NCBI GenBank assembly: GCA_964443825.1
Contig: CAYUEV010000001.1
Span: 103,267 to 167,266, forward strand
Length of the DNA stretch: 64,000 nucleotides
DNA from: UBA1081 sp964443825
Lineage (GTDB): Bacteria > Bacillota > Clostridia > Oscillospirales > Acutalibacteraceae
Direction: 5' to 3'
Within the stretch, counting starts at the first letter, position 1, and every line of letters starts with the position of its first letter. The notes under the pieces were generated by a model that was not told where the DNA came from, did no database searches, and saw only the letters and a program-made list of their open reading frames with translations. Positions 43,747 to 52,907 of the stretch are shown here, in pieces. A program made the position numbers and the translations under genes.

Positions 43747-46446
43747 TTATTTTTCGGTTACATATTTTATAATTCCGTTCGCGATAGCGTTCGCTATGAT
43801 GTTCTGACCGTTTTCGTCAGTTAAGAATCTCGCGTCGTTATCGTTCGTAAGGTATCCGCACTCGACGAGAACAGACGGGCATTCCTCTACTCTCGTGACA
43901 TTATAAGGGAAGAAATTGCAGCCCATGTCGAGTTTTTTGTACTCCTCGGAATCGGGATCCGAGTAGTAATAAGTTCTGTAAGCGTTTACAAGTTCGTTAT
44001 GAATATATGAGGCTAAAGGCATCGAAAAATTCCTGTAATAAAATGAGTGCGTTCCGTATTGACCTTCGCTTGTGTCGCCGTCGCAGTGTATGCTCACAAA
44101 TAAGTCGGGCGAAAGTTCTCTCTCATATTTCGCTCTCTCGGCTAAAGTCACGGCGTCGTCGCCCTGTCTTGTAATATAAACTTTAGCGCCCATGCCGTTC
44201 AGTATAGACGCGGTTTTTTGAGCTATAGCGAGATTTACGTCTTTTTCGTAAACTGATTTGTAAACGGAGTACGTTCCGGGGCTTCCGTACCCGCCGTGAC
44301 CGGGGTCTATTATTATAACGCTTTCCGGGAGCGTGTTCTTATTGTACTTCAGTTTAAGAATAAGATTTCCGCCTTCATCGTAATTGAAAGAATAACCGTT
44401 AAAAACGTTCTTGTTTTTTAAATATATTCTTAAATTTATAATTTTGTTTTCACTGTTTTGGAACCATTCGATTTTAGATATAATAGGGCTGTTTGTAAAA
44501 TCGAAATTTTCGGACATGGAGCAGCTTACGCTGTCGTAAAACATAACGTCTAAGTATTCCGCCGTAAGTTCCTTTACGTTATATACTCTTTCTAAACGGC
44601 CTTTATAGTAAACTTGCGGGTAAAGTATTTGTTTTGTGAATACAGGGCAGCTTAAAGAAAACGCGAGCGTAGTAGAGTCGTTTTCCGTGGCGGTTTTAAG
44701 GGATACATTGTTGTCGGGCATAGCGTAGCCGCCTATTATAAGTTTCGCGTCGTTAAAATGGACTTTCATGCCGGACGACGTAATATAGTTTACGTGATTG
44801 TCCGTTACGGAGTATGATTTTACGCGGCTTACCGATCCTTTTAACTGGGGCGTAAAAAGAGGATCTGACTTGTCGTCGTTATTAGCTTCGGGCGTTACTT
44901 CGGCATGATCCGTCGTGACTAAGCACATAGTCGCTTTTCCTTTTCCGTTATCGGTATATGGGGAAGGGTCTCTACTTTTTCCGGGAATTTCTATATCGTT
45001 AAGACCGTTAAATGAGGCCCCGAACGATACGAGATTTTCATTCAAATCAACAAGACCGCCTTTTAACTTATAAGTCGCGGTATATGTAATATAATTTTCG
45101 TTTGACGCGGGATTTTCCGGGGAAAGCTCCACCGGTATCACGTTCGCTAAACTCGCGTAAACTTTAGAGCCTCTTAACGCGCTCGCCGTAAAGTACGCCG
45201 TTCCGTCCTCAATTTTAACGGAGTGAGAAGTCATAACGTCGGCGTTTTTGTCGATTAAATAAGTGTAAAGCGCGTTTTTATGCCTTAAAATTATCTTATT
45301 TTCGCCCGTTATAAGCGGTATTTCGGCGGAAAAATTTCCATCTTCGCCGCTTTGTTTGATCTTTTGCCACGCCCCGTTGGGAATCTTAATAAATACCGGG
45401 GAATCCGCGTTGGACACACCCTTAAATATAACGGATTTTCCGTCTTTTACCGAGAACCCGGTTATATTAAGCGCGGTATACTCAATATCGTTAAAGCCTT
45501 CGTAATATGAAAAAAGACTTACGGTCGTGCCGTTGTCGTCTTTAGAGAGTTTGTCTCTCGACCTCATAACGGCGCCTTGAAAACCGCCCGTATTGTAAAG
45601 TTTTTTTACTATATTGCTTATTACTTCCGACGATTTCCCGTCGGAGCGCGGCTTTACAAGGTCGTTTCTGAGAATCGCGTAAAGAGGGGATTTCGATTTA
45701 AGCGAAGACTCCGAATAAGACGATATGATTTTAGAGGTTTCCGAGTCGCTTATTGTGTCTATATTTAAAAAATAAAACGGAAATTCGGAATTTTCTATTG
45801 AATTTTTTATATTTTCGGTTTTGTTTCCGGAAAGCGACAGTCCCAATAAAACGCCGCCGTCATATAATTCCGAAGACAACGATTTAACTTTATCCTTATC
45901 TTTTTCGTAAACCGAAAAATCAATTAAAAAGGCGTCCCCGCCGTATTCCCGGGCTTTTTCTAAAAAAGCGTCCGCTTTTGACTTATTAACAAGATAATCG
46001 TTAGGCGAAAGAGAAAAAACCACCGACATATTTTTCGCTTTGGCTCTGTCGGACAAGTACTTCATATAGTTAAAACCGTCTATTGTGTAATCGTTTGACG
46101 ACTTAAAAAGAATTACGACGGTATTCGGGTAAATGGCGTTTACTTTATTAAACACGTTTTGACAGGCGTTTTTAAGCGCTTGCTCTGAGGAGTCCGAAAG
46201 GTCTAAATCTTTTTCAGGGTCTAAAACATACCCTCTCATGTTGTCGGGGAGAGAGGGCGTTTCTTTTGTCAAAAAAGAAAACGCTGCGTCTTCGTTTTCT
46301 TTTTTAACGGCGTAAAGATCTTCTCCTTTTTCAAAAGATGTGACGGGTTCTTCATCTACATATGACGAATGAATTAAGATTACTATAAAGACCGCTAAAA
46401 ATACAATAAGCACTATGGCGAGTGGTAAAATTACCTTTTTTTTCAC
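43747..46446 (-). CDS. Large N-acetylmuramoyl-L-alanine amidase with N-terminal barrel-like and beta domains
   Basis: 899 residues. An N-terminal membrane anchor (about 4-26) is followed by a TIM-barrel-like region (about 65-330; 'AKNMSVVFSLSPNDYLV', 'GGDAFLIDFSVY') that resembles putative glycoside hydrolase or DUF4015-type domains, then beta-sandwich regions (about 330-700). The C-terminal Amidase_3 domain (about 708-897) has zinc ligands in 'DPGHGGYGSPG', the Glu in 'YEKDVNLAI', 'VSIHCDGD', and the catalytic Glu in 'VLVECGYLTN'. It cuts the bond between MurNAc and L-Ala in peptidoglycan, acting outside the membrane. The domain combination is unusual in length. Confidence 0.87.
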   Translation of the reverse strand: MKKKVILPLAIVLIVFLAVFIVILIHSSYVDEEPVTSFEKGEDLYAVKKENEDAAFSFLTKETPSLPDNMRGYVLDPEKDLDLSDSSEQALKNACQNVFNKVNAIYPNTVVILFKSSNDYTIDGFNYMKYLSDRAKAKNMSVVFSLSPNDYLVNKSKADAFLEKAREYGGDAFLIDFSVYEKDKDKVKSLSSELYDGGVLLGLSLSGNKTENIKNSIENSEFPFYFLNIDTISDSETSKIISSYSESSLKSKSPLYAILRNDLVKPRSDGKSSEVISNIVKKLYNTGGFQGAVMRSRDKLSKDDNGTTVSLFSYYEGFNDIEYTALNITGFSVKDGKSVIFKGVSNADSPVFIKIPNGAWQKIKQSGEDGNFSAEIPLITGENKIILRHKNALYTYLIDKNADVMTSHSVKIEDGTAYFTASALRGSKVYASLANVIPVELSPENPASNENYITYTATYKLKGGLVDLNENLVSFGASFNGLNDIEIPGKSRDPSPYTDNGKGKATMCLVTTDHAEVTPEANNDDKSDPLFTPQLKGSVSRVKSYSVTDNHVNYITSSGMKVHFNDAKLIIGGYAMPDNNVSLKTATENDSTTLAFSLSCPVFTKQILYPQVYYKGRLERVYNVKELTAEYLDVMFYDSVSCSMSENFDFTNSPIISKIEWFQNSENKIINLRIYLKNKNVFNGYSFNYDEGGNLILKLKYNKNTLPESVIIIDPGHGGYGSPGTYSVYKSVYEKDVNLAIAQKTASILNGMGAKVYITRQGDDAVTLAERAKYERELSPDLFVSIHCDGDTSEGQYGTHSFYYRNFSMPLASYIHNELVNAYRTYYYSDPDSEEYKKLDMGCNFFPYNVTRVEECPSVLVECGYLTNDNDARFLTDENGQNIIANAIANGIIKYVTEK

Positions 46447-46462
46447 TTTATTTTCCTTTTAT

Positions 46463-47314
46463 TTATGTAGTTTTTTTGGCTTCATATGTTTTTTTCGTCT
46501 TTACGTCTATATGATCAAAGCATTCTTTGAATTTTACTGTGAATATCGCCGATTTATCGCAGTTTTTACAGTAGAATTCGGCCCTGAACGATTGATTGAC
46601 GTTTTTCCACCCCGTGACTTTTTTCATTTTTTTGTGGCAATAATCGCAGTAGCAAATCATTTTGCCTTTATCAATTCTCTCGTCGTTTATATTGGTTATA
46701 TACGTGGGTTTAAAAAGAAGCCTTCTGTAAAAATCTTTATCGCAAACCATTATGTAATCGTCTATATCGTTCGCGTCGTATGACTTTTTAAGACAGCGAA
46801 AACTTAAAAGACTGTCGTCCAGCGCTCTGTGGGTGGAGTACTCGCTTATATCTATGCCGAAAAGAGTCGCGGCGGCCGAAAGACCTATCTGTTGAGCGCC
46901 GGATAAATTTAACTTATTCTGACAGTACTTTTGAAGATCCATGTATTTCTTGATAAAAGGAATATCTTCAGCGCCTAAAAAATATCTTAAATTGTCGCGC
47001 ATAACCCTTAAATCGCCGTTGCCCCACGACATAAATACGCATTCTCTGTCGCCTAACCATTTTGAAAAATCCGATATCGCCTTTTTAAAGCTTATCCCGC
47101 CGTACATATCCTCGTTTGAAATGTGAGTAAGGTTTTTTACTTTGCCGCTCAATTTAGTAGAAAGCTGCGACTTAACGAGCGCGGAAAATGTGTCGACAAT
47201 TTCTATATCCTCGTCGACGAGCGCCGCGCCGATTTCAATAATTTCATTAAAAAACTCTCTTGTTTTCTTGTTGTATGAATTATTCCACTCAAGATCCATT
47301 ATAACAAAATACAT
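46463..47314 (-). CDS. DEDDh 3'-5' exonuclease with C-terminal zinc ribbon (KapD/RNase T-like)
   Basis: 283 residues from ATG 47314 ('MYFVIMDLEWN'; D7 and E9 form the first DEDD pair). Further acidic residues lie in 'FMSWGNGDLRVMRDNL' and 'STHRALDDSLLS' (H and D of ExoIII). The family covers RNase T, KapD and the DnaQ exonuclease. The C-terminal 75 residues carry two CxxC pairs ('CYCDYCHKKM', 'FYCKNCDKS'), a zinc ribbon that probably helps bind nucleic acid. It ends 16 bases before the amidase gene and is likely cotranscribed with it. Confidence 0.85.
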   Translation of the reverse strand: MYFVIMDLEWNNSYNKKTREFFNEIIEIGAALVDEDIEIVDTFSALVKSQLSTKLSGKVKNLTHISNEDMYGGISFKKAISDFSKWLGDRECVFMSWGNGDLRVMRDNLRYFLGAEDIPFIKKYMDLQKYCQNKLNLSGAQQIGLSAAATLFGIDISEYSTHRALDDSLLSFRCLKKSYDANDIDDYIMVCDKDFYRRLLFKPTYITNINDERIDKGKMICYCDYCHKKMKKVTGWKNVNQSFRAEFYCKNCDKSAIFTVKFKECFDHIDVKTKKTYEAKKTT

Positions 47315-47344
47315 ATTTTCAACCCACAAACTTTTCTATTATAT

Positions 47345-47374
47345 ATGATACTATAGATGGGGTTTTTTGTCAAA
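47345..47374 (-). promoter_or_regulatory. Putative promoter of exonuclease-amidase genes
   Basis: On the minus strand: TTGACA (plus 47369-47374), 18-bp spacer, TATCAT (47345-47350). Confidence 0.5.
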
Positions 47375-47533
47375 TAAAATATCAAAACGTAATGATAAAA
47401 AACCAGGGTAAATCTTTGCATATATCACAAAAATATATAAAAAATTTGTGTAAATATACGAAAATGTGCAAGATTATTTTATTTTTATTTAAAATGTGAT
47501 ACAATGAAGCAAATATTTACGAGAGGTGTTTTT

Positions 47534-48475
47534 ATGTCGGGAAGCAAAAAGCAATACACATACAGGTCAGCGTCGGATCTCGCCGATATTTTTGCCGAAG
47601 GTTATTTCCCGGCGGAAACCGTTGAGACTAAAGCCATTGTCCAAATAGCTCACGGCATGGCGGAACATCATGAGCGTTACGAGGACTTTATAGCTTTCTT
47701 AAACGACAACGGTTACGCCGTTTTTATCAACGACCATTTGGGACACGGCAAGTCTTGCGACGATAAAGAGAAATTAGGCTATTTCGGTCGTCATTCCGGT
47801 TATATCAATCTTGTGGAAGATATGAAGAAATTGACCGATATAGCGAAAGAAGAATGTCCCGGTTTACCCCTTATTTTATTCGGTCACAGCATGGGTTCGA
47901 TGCTGGCGAGAATTTACGCCGAGAGATATAAAGACGAAATTAAAGCCGCCGTTTTTTGCGGTACAAGCGGTCCGAATCCCGCCGCCTCCGTCGGCGTCTT
48001 AGTCGCGGAACTCATAATGAAAATAAAAGGCGAATACTATCGTTCGCCGCTTATCAACAACCTCGCTTTCGGTTCATACAACAAAAAAATCGAAAATCCC
48101 AAAACCCCGTTCGACTGGCTCACGTCAGATGAAAAAATTGTCGACGAGTATATAAACGACCCGTTGTGCGGTTTTTTGTTTACAACTTGCGGGTATAAGG
48201 ATCTCTTTAATTTAACGTCGGCTTGCAACGAGCCCGACTGGTACACGTCTACGCCTTTAGATCTTCCGATATATCTTATTTCCGGCGATCAGGATCCGGT
48301 CGGAGCTTACGGCAAAGGAATAAAAGAAGCGTATGAAAGACTTATAGCTTCTAAACACACTAACGTAAAAATGGATCTCATTAAAAACGGAAGACATGAA
48401 ATCCTTAATGAAATCGACAAAAACGACACGTACAACAAAATACTCTCCTGGATGGACGACGTTTTAAAAGCGTAA
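47534..48475 (+). CDS. Alpha/beta hydrolase, monoacylglycerol lipase/lysophospholipase-like
   Basis: 313 residues from ATG 47534, set by GAGAGGTG at 47521-47528; the ATG at 47504 overlaps a TACAAT -10 box and is unlikely. The nucleophile elbow is 'LFGHSMGSM' (S119), the oxyanion region 'IAHGMAEHHERY' (about 38-49), and the acid and base are in 'ISGDQDPVG' and 'GRHEILNE'. This is the Hydrolase_4 family; it probably cleaves a lipid ester in the cytoplasm. No signal peptide. Followed after 39 bases by the flavin oxidoreductase. Confidence 0.88.
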   Translation: MSGSKKQYTYRSASDLADIFAEGYFPAETVETKAIVQIAHGMAEHHERYEDFIAFLNDNGYAVFINDHLGHGKSCDDKEKLGYFGRHSGYINLVEDMKKLTDIAKEECPGLPLILFGHSMGSMLARIYAERYKDEIKAAVFCGTSGPNPAASVGVLVAELIMKIKGEYYRSPLINNLAFGSYNKKIENPKTPFDWLTSDEKIVDEYINDPLCGFLFTTCGYKDLFNLTSACNEPDWYTSTPLDLPIYLISGDQDPVGAYGKGIKEAYERLIASKHTNVKMDLIKNGRHEILNEIDKNDTYNKILSWMDDVLKA

Positions 48476-48514
48476 AGCCTTTATGAATTTTTTAACAAAA
48501 GGGGTTAATTTTCT

Positions 48515-50782
48515 ATGGAAGATTATGAACAGAAACTTAAAAAACTCCATCAGTCTTTCGGCGACTGGTGGAATAACGGCTTTGAAGCCCCCAAAATGAC
48601 GGCGGAGCTTTATCCTTATGATAAAATGTTTTCTCCCGTTAAAGTAAACAAGCTCACCCTTAAAAACCGTCTTATTATGGCTCCTATGGGCAATATAAGC
48701 ATGTGCGACGAAACGGGAAGACCGAACGCCAAAATGTTGAAATATTTTGAAGAGAGAGCTATAGGCGGCGTTGGTCTTATTACAACGGGTTTAATTCCCG
48801 TTTCATACGGTATAGATAAGTCGCTTATAGAATTAGGCGAGCTTACGTATTTCCCGAGAATAGACAGAAGCAGGACCGTCTTTTCGGCTTGGCGCGATCT
48901 TTCGAGCATGGTTCACTCGCATTCCGCCCATATTTTTATACAGCTTACTCCGGGTTTAGGCAGGGTGGGCAATCCCCAGTGTCTTACAAATCAGCTTAAA
49001 CTTCCCAGAAGCGCGTCTTTAAATCCCAACTGGTACATGAAAGACGTACCCTGTCTTCCTCTTACGGATTTAAGTTTAAATAAAATAATCAAGCGCATAG
49101 GTCAAGGCAGCGCGGACGCTAAAGCGTGCAATATCGACGGCGTTTATCTCCATGGTCACGAAGGCTACTTGCTAGAGCAAATCTCCAACCCCGCTTTCAA
49201 CCGCAGGAGATTAGGCAAATTCCAAAATTATGAAACCTTTGGAATAGAAATGGTAAAGGAAATAAGGAAGCGCGTAGGGGACGACTACCCGATTATGTAC
49301 AGAATCGACCTTTCCCTCGCTCTCAACGCCACATACGGCGGCAAAATGGAATTTTTATCCCCGTTAAATAAATTCAAAAACGAGCGTACCATATCCCAGA
49401 CGCTTTCTTATATGGAGAAGCTCACTAAAGCGGGCGTGGATATGTTCGACGTGGACATAGGCTGCTACGACAACTGGTGGCTTCCGCATCCTCCCGCGTC
49501 AATGCCTCCCGCGTGCTATCTCGATATAGCCGAAATCGCGAAAAAATATTTTGAGGAACACAATATTCTTTCAAATAAAGGCTTGCCCGTTCCGATTTCC
49601 GCCGTAGGTAAATTGGGCTACCCGGATGTAGCCGAACAGGCTTTAAGAGATAATAAGTGCGATATGATAATGTTGGGAAGACCTCTTTTAGCCGATCCCG
49701 AGTGGTGCAATAAGGCTTATTCCGGCAGAGTTTCCGAGATTCGCCCGTGCATTGGCTGCCAGGAAGCGTGCCTTAACGAGTTTGTGGAGGGCGGTCATCC
49801 TCAGTGCGCCGTAAATCCCAGAACAGCTTTTGAAGACGAGTTCCCGCGCGAAACGACTAAAGCTCCCGTATCCAAAAAAGTCGCCGTAGTAGGCGCGGGT
49901 CCCGCGGGAGTCACCGCCGCGAATACCCTTATAGAGAGGGGTCATAAAGTCGATTTATATGAAAAAAGCTCCAATATAGGCGGAGATTTAATCCCCGGCT
50001 CCAAAGCTAAGTTTAAATACGAGATAGCGAACTATCTTTCATACCTTGAGAAAACCGTCGCTAAACTGAAAAGAAACAGGAACTTTAAACTTCATTTAGA
50101 TACCGAAGCCACTTCCGATATGTTAAAAGAAAAGGGCTATGACGCCGTAATCATAGCGACGGGAGCTAAACAAACAAAACCCTCGGCGCCGGGAGTCGAT
50201 AACGACAACGTGGTTTACGCCGTGGACGTTCTTAACGATCCCTCTTTAGTTAAAGACGCTAAAAAAATCGTTGTTATAGGCGGCGGCGTAGTAGGCGCTG
50301 AAACGGCTTATTTTTTAGCTTACGAGCTTAACAAGAAAGTTTCCGTCGTCGAGATGGACAAATACATAATGAACCACGCTTGCACCGCTAACAGGGGTCA
50401 TATAATACATTACCTTGAGGAAAAAGGCGTCGATCTTTTAAATTGCGCCGTTCTTAAAAAGATTGAAGACGGCGTCGTTACGGTATCCCAGAACACCAAT
50501 AAAAACGTCCCGAACCCCTATAACACCTGGTCTCCCATCCTTCCTGAAAACGTGGTGAATCCCCTTGATATGTTAAAGCCGATTAAAGACGAATACGTTG
50601 AGAAAACAATAGAGGCCGATATGGTAGTTATGGCGGCGGGAGTCAGGAGCGACAACGATCTTTATTTTGACTGCGTAAAAGACAGAGTCGCCCCCGAAAT
50701 CCGAAATATCGGCGACAGCTTTAAAGGGGCGAAAGTTTTTGAGGCCGTGAGAAGCGCTTACAGAGCTTCACTCGCCATATAA
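48515..50782 (+). CDS. Old-yellow-enzyme/FAD/Fe-S oxidoreductase (2,4-dienoyl-CoA reductase, BaiCD/BaiH-like family)
   Basis: 755 residues. An N-terminal FMN TIM barrel of the old yellow enzyme family ('LKNRLIMAPMGNISMCDETG', about 43-62; 'DGVYLHGHEGYLLEQ'), a [4Fe-4S] motif 'CIGCQEACLNE...CAVNP' near 411-430, then an FAD domain ('VVGAGPAGVTAANTL', about 458) and an NAD(P) domain ('VVIGGGVVGAETAYF', about 586). The family includes 2,4-dienoyl-CoA reductase, trimethylamine dehydrogenase and the bile-acid enzymes BaiCD/BaiH. It is somewhat longer than the usual 640-680 residues. Substrate unknown. The AAAAGGGG site precedes the ATG. Confidence 0.9.
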   Translation: MEDYEQKLKKLHQSFGDWWNNGFEAPKMTAELYPYDKMFSPVKVNKLTLKNRLIMAPMGNISMCDETGRPNAKMLKYFEERAIGGVGLITTGLIPVSYGIDKSLIELGELTYFPRIDRSRTVFSAWRDLSSMVHSHSAHIFIQLTPGLGRVGNPQCLTNQLKLPRSASLNPNWYMKDVPCLPLTDLSLNKIIKRIGQGSADAKACNIDGVYLHGHEGYLLEQISNPAFNRRRLGKFQNYETFGIEMVKEIRKRVGDDYPIMYRIDLSLALNATYGGKMEFLSPLNKFKNERTISQTLSYMEKLTKAGVDMFDVDIGCYDNWWLPHPPASMPPACYLDIAEIAKKYFEEHNILSNKGLPVPISAVGKLGYPDVAEQALRDNKCDMIMLGRPLLADPEWCNKAYSGRVSEIRPCIGCQEACLNEFVEGGHPQCAVNPRTAFEDEFPRETTKAPVSKKVAVVGAGPAGVTAANTLIERGHKVDLYEKSSNIGGDLIPGSKAKFKYEIANYLSYLEKTVAKLKRNRNFKLHLDTEATSDMLKEKGYDAVIIATGAKQTKPSAPGVDNDNVVYAVDVLNDPSLVKDAKKIVVIGGGVVGAETAYFLAYELNKKVSVVEMDKYIMNHACTANRGHIIHYLEEKGVDLLNCAVLKKIEDGVVTVSQNTNKNVPNPYNTWSPILPENVVNPLDMLKPIKDEYVEKTIEADMVVMAAGVRSDNDLYFDCVKDRVAPEIRNIGDSFKGAKVFEAVRSAYRASLAI

Positions 50783-50879
50783 AGCGGGTTTAATAGGCGT
50801 TCATTGTTTTAAGAATCCTGATTTTATCTTACTTTAAGTTCCCCAGAATTTGTCATTTTGTTTTTATCTTAATACTTTT

Positions 50880-50930
50880 TTGGCGCCGGGGAGGGAAGGG
50901 CGCAAAGCCTTTCCTTTTTCTTCCGGCGTA
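50880..50930 (+). terminator. Long GC-rich hairpin downstream of the flavin oxidoreductase gene
   Basis: A mostly paired structure: GCGCCGG...GGAAGGGC, GCAAA loop, GCCTTTCC...CCGGCG, with a pyrimidine-rich right arm. It may terminate the upstream transcript. The remainder of the 50783-51036 gap has no gene and no clear promoter. Confidence 0.4.
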
Positions 50931-51036
50931 CTTTCTTTAAAGCTTAATTTAAACTTACGTTCCTACTATATCTTTGATTTTCGATAGAAGGAAGTGAAAA
51001 AAGGGGATTTTAGGACTTTCTTAAAATCTTATTTTA

Positions 51037-52041
51037 ATGGTCGAAGTTAAAAATCTTACTAAAAAGTACGGTTCTAATGTAGCTGTGTCCGACCTCACTT
51101 TTACCGTGGAGTCAGGTCGGGTTTACGGTCTTTTAGGGCCTAACGGCGCGGGCAAGACCACTACCATGAACATTATGACAGGTTGCCTTTCGGCTACTGA
51201 AGGGCAGGTAATTATAAACGGTCACGATATTTTTGAAGACCCGTTAAACGCTAAAAAACTAATAGGCTACTTGCCTGAAATACCGCCCTTGTACCCCGAT
51301 ATGACGCCTTATGAGTATTTAAGTTTTGTAGGAGCGGCTAAAGGGTTAAAGGGTAAAGCCCTTAAAGAGGCTATTAAAAAGTCGTCTTTCGTCACGGGAA
51401 TTGACGACGTTATGAAAAAACTCATTAAGAATCTCTCTAAAGGTTACAAACAAAGAGTGGGAATAGCCGAGGCCATCATAGGCGACCCTGAAATAATAAT
51501 CCTCGACGAGCCTACCGTAGGTCTCGACCCCGTCCAGATAATCGAAATAAGAGAACTTATTAAATCTTTAGGGGAAGAGCATACGGTAATTTTATCGAGC
51601 CATATTTTAGGGGAAGTCAGCGCCGTGTGCGACGAAATTCTCATAATCTCCAAAGGAAAACTTGTAGCGTCCGACACGACTGAAAATCTCCTTAATATTT
51701 TTAAGTCAGAAAATATAGTTTCGGTTATGGCTAAGGGCGACGCCGATATGATTAGATCGGTTCTTTTAGGTATAGACGGAGCTAAAGACGCGGAGATAGT
51801 CGCGGCCGGGACGGACGGTTCTTTTACGTTTAACGTTACGTCCGAAAAAGATATTGATCTTCGCGAAAAAATATTCTACGCCATGAAAGACAAAAATATC
51901 TCCCTCATTTCGCTTAATTTACAACAATCTTCGCTTGAGGACGTATTTTTAAAATTGACGTCCGACGATATACCGCCTTCGCTTAAAGAAAGACTTAAAC
52001 TTACTAAAAACAGTATCTACAAAGGGGGCGACAACGAATGA
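51037..52041 (+). CDS. ABC transporter ATP-binding protein, GldA-like
   Basis: 334 residues. Walker A 'GPNGAGKTT' about 35-43, signature 'LSKGYKQRVGIAEA', Walker B 'PEIIILDEPTVGLDP', H-loop 'SSHILGE'. A C-terminal extension of about 100 residues is typical of the GldA/NosF branch. Works with the permease and the GldG-type protein that follow. The ribosome binding site is poor. Confidence 0.88.
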   Translation: MVEVKNLTKKYGSNVAVSDLTFTVESGRVYGLLGPNGAGKTTTMNIMTGCLSATEGQVIINGHDIFEDPLNAKKLIGYLPEIPPLYPDMTPYEYLSFVGAAKGLKGKALKEAIKKSSFVTGIDDVMKKLIKNLSKGYKQRVGIAEAIIGDPEIIILDEPTVGLDPVQIIEIRELIKSLGEEHTVILSSHILGEVSAVCDEILIISKGKLVASDTTENLLNIFKSENIVSVMAKGDADMIRSVLLGIDGAKDAEIVAAGTDGSFTFNVTSEKDIDLREKIFYAMKDKNISLISLNLQQSSLEDVFLKLTSDDIPPSLKERLKLTKNSIYKGGDNE

Positions 52042-52907
52042 GAGCCGTTTATTTAAAAGAGCTCAGGCAGTATTTCACAGGTTCGACCTCTTACGCCTGC
52101 TTCGCTTTGATTTTTTTAATTTCAGCCGTTTACACATGGGCTATAAATATTACGGGTCAGACTGGGAGTTTTGAGATTACCATAGCCAATATGTCGTTTT
52201 GGATTACTCTTTTGCCCGTGCCGCTTCTTACAATGAGAATATTTTCCGAAGAGCGAAAACAAAAAACGCTCGAACTCCTTTATTCCCTCCCTATTAAAGC
52301 CACCGGGATGGTTCTCGGCAAATATTTCGCCGCGCTCACTACGCTTTTAGTCCCGACCGCCGTTTTAGCCGTTTACCCTTTAGCGCTCTCGTTTTTCGGA
52401 AACGTAAATTTTTTAACGTCTTATAGCGCTTTAATCGCCCTTTTCCTGTTAAACGCCGCGTTTATAGCGATAGGGGAGTTTATATCGTCGCTCACCGAGA
52501 ATCAAATTATTTCGGCGATAGGCGTTTTAGTTATAATTTTCTTTAATTATTTTTTGCCGTCCATCGCGTCTTACGCGTCGCAAAGCGCTGTTTCCTCTAT
52601 AATATTCCTCGTGATTTTAGGCGTGGCGGTAGGCGCGATAGTCTACCTTATGACAAAGAATATTATAGCGGGCGTATTTTCCGCCGTGGTGATAAATTTC
52701 GGGCTTATTCTTCTTTATGTTCTAAAACCCGACGTTTTAGAGGGCTTTATACCTTCTTTAATGAACGCCATATCTCTTTTCGCCGCCTTAGAGGAATTTT
52801 CAGCCGGTACGTTCGATTTAACGGGAGTCGTGTTCTTTTTAAGCGTCGCCGCCGTTTTTCTCTTTCTTACGGTTCAATCTGTTGAAAAGAGGAGGTGGGC
52901 CTCGTGA
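52038..52907 (+). CDS. ABC transporter permease, GldF-like (ABC-2)
   Basis: 289 residues with six membrane segments; the loop 'RIFSEERKQKTLELLYSLP' is the ABC-2 permease signature of the GldF/NosY type. It overlaps the ATPase gene by 4 bases. The substrate in non-gliding bacteria is unknown. Confidence 0.85.
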   Translation: MRAVYLKELRQYFTGSTSYACFALIFLISAVYTWAINITGQTGSFEITIANMSFWITLLPVPLLTMRIFSEERKQKTLELLYSLPIKATGMVLGKYFAALTTLLVPTAVLAVYPLALSFFGNVNFLTSYSALIALFLLNAAFIAIGEFISSLTENQIISAIGVLVIIFFNYFLPSIASYASQSAVSSIIFLVILGVAVGAIVYLMTKNIIAGVFSAVVINFGLILLYVLKPDVLEGFIPSLMNAISLFAALEEFSAGTFDLTGVVFFLSVAAVFLFLTVQSVEKRRWAS

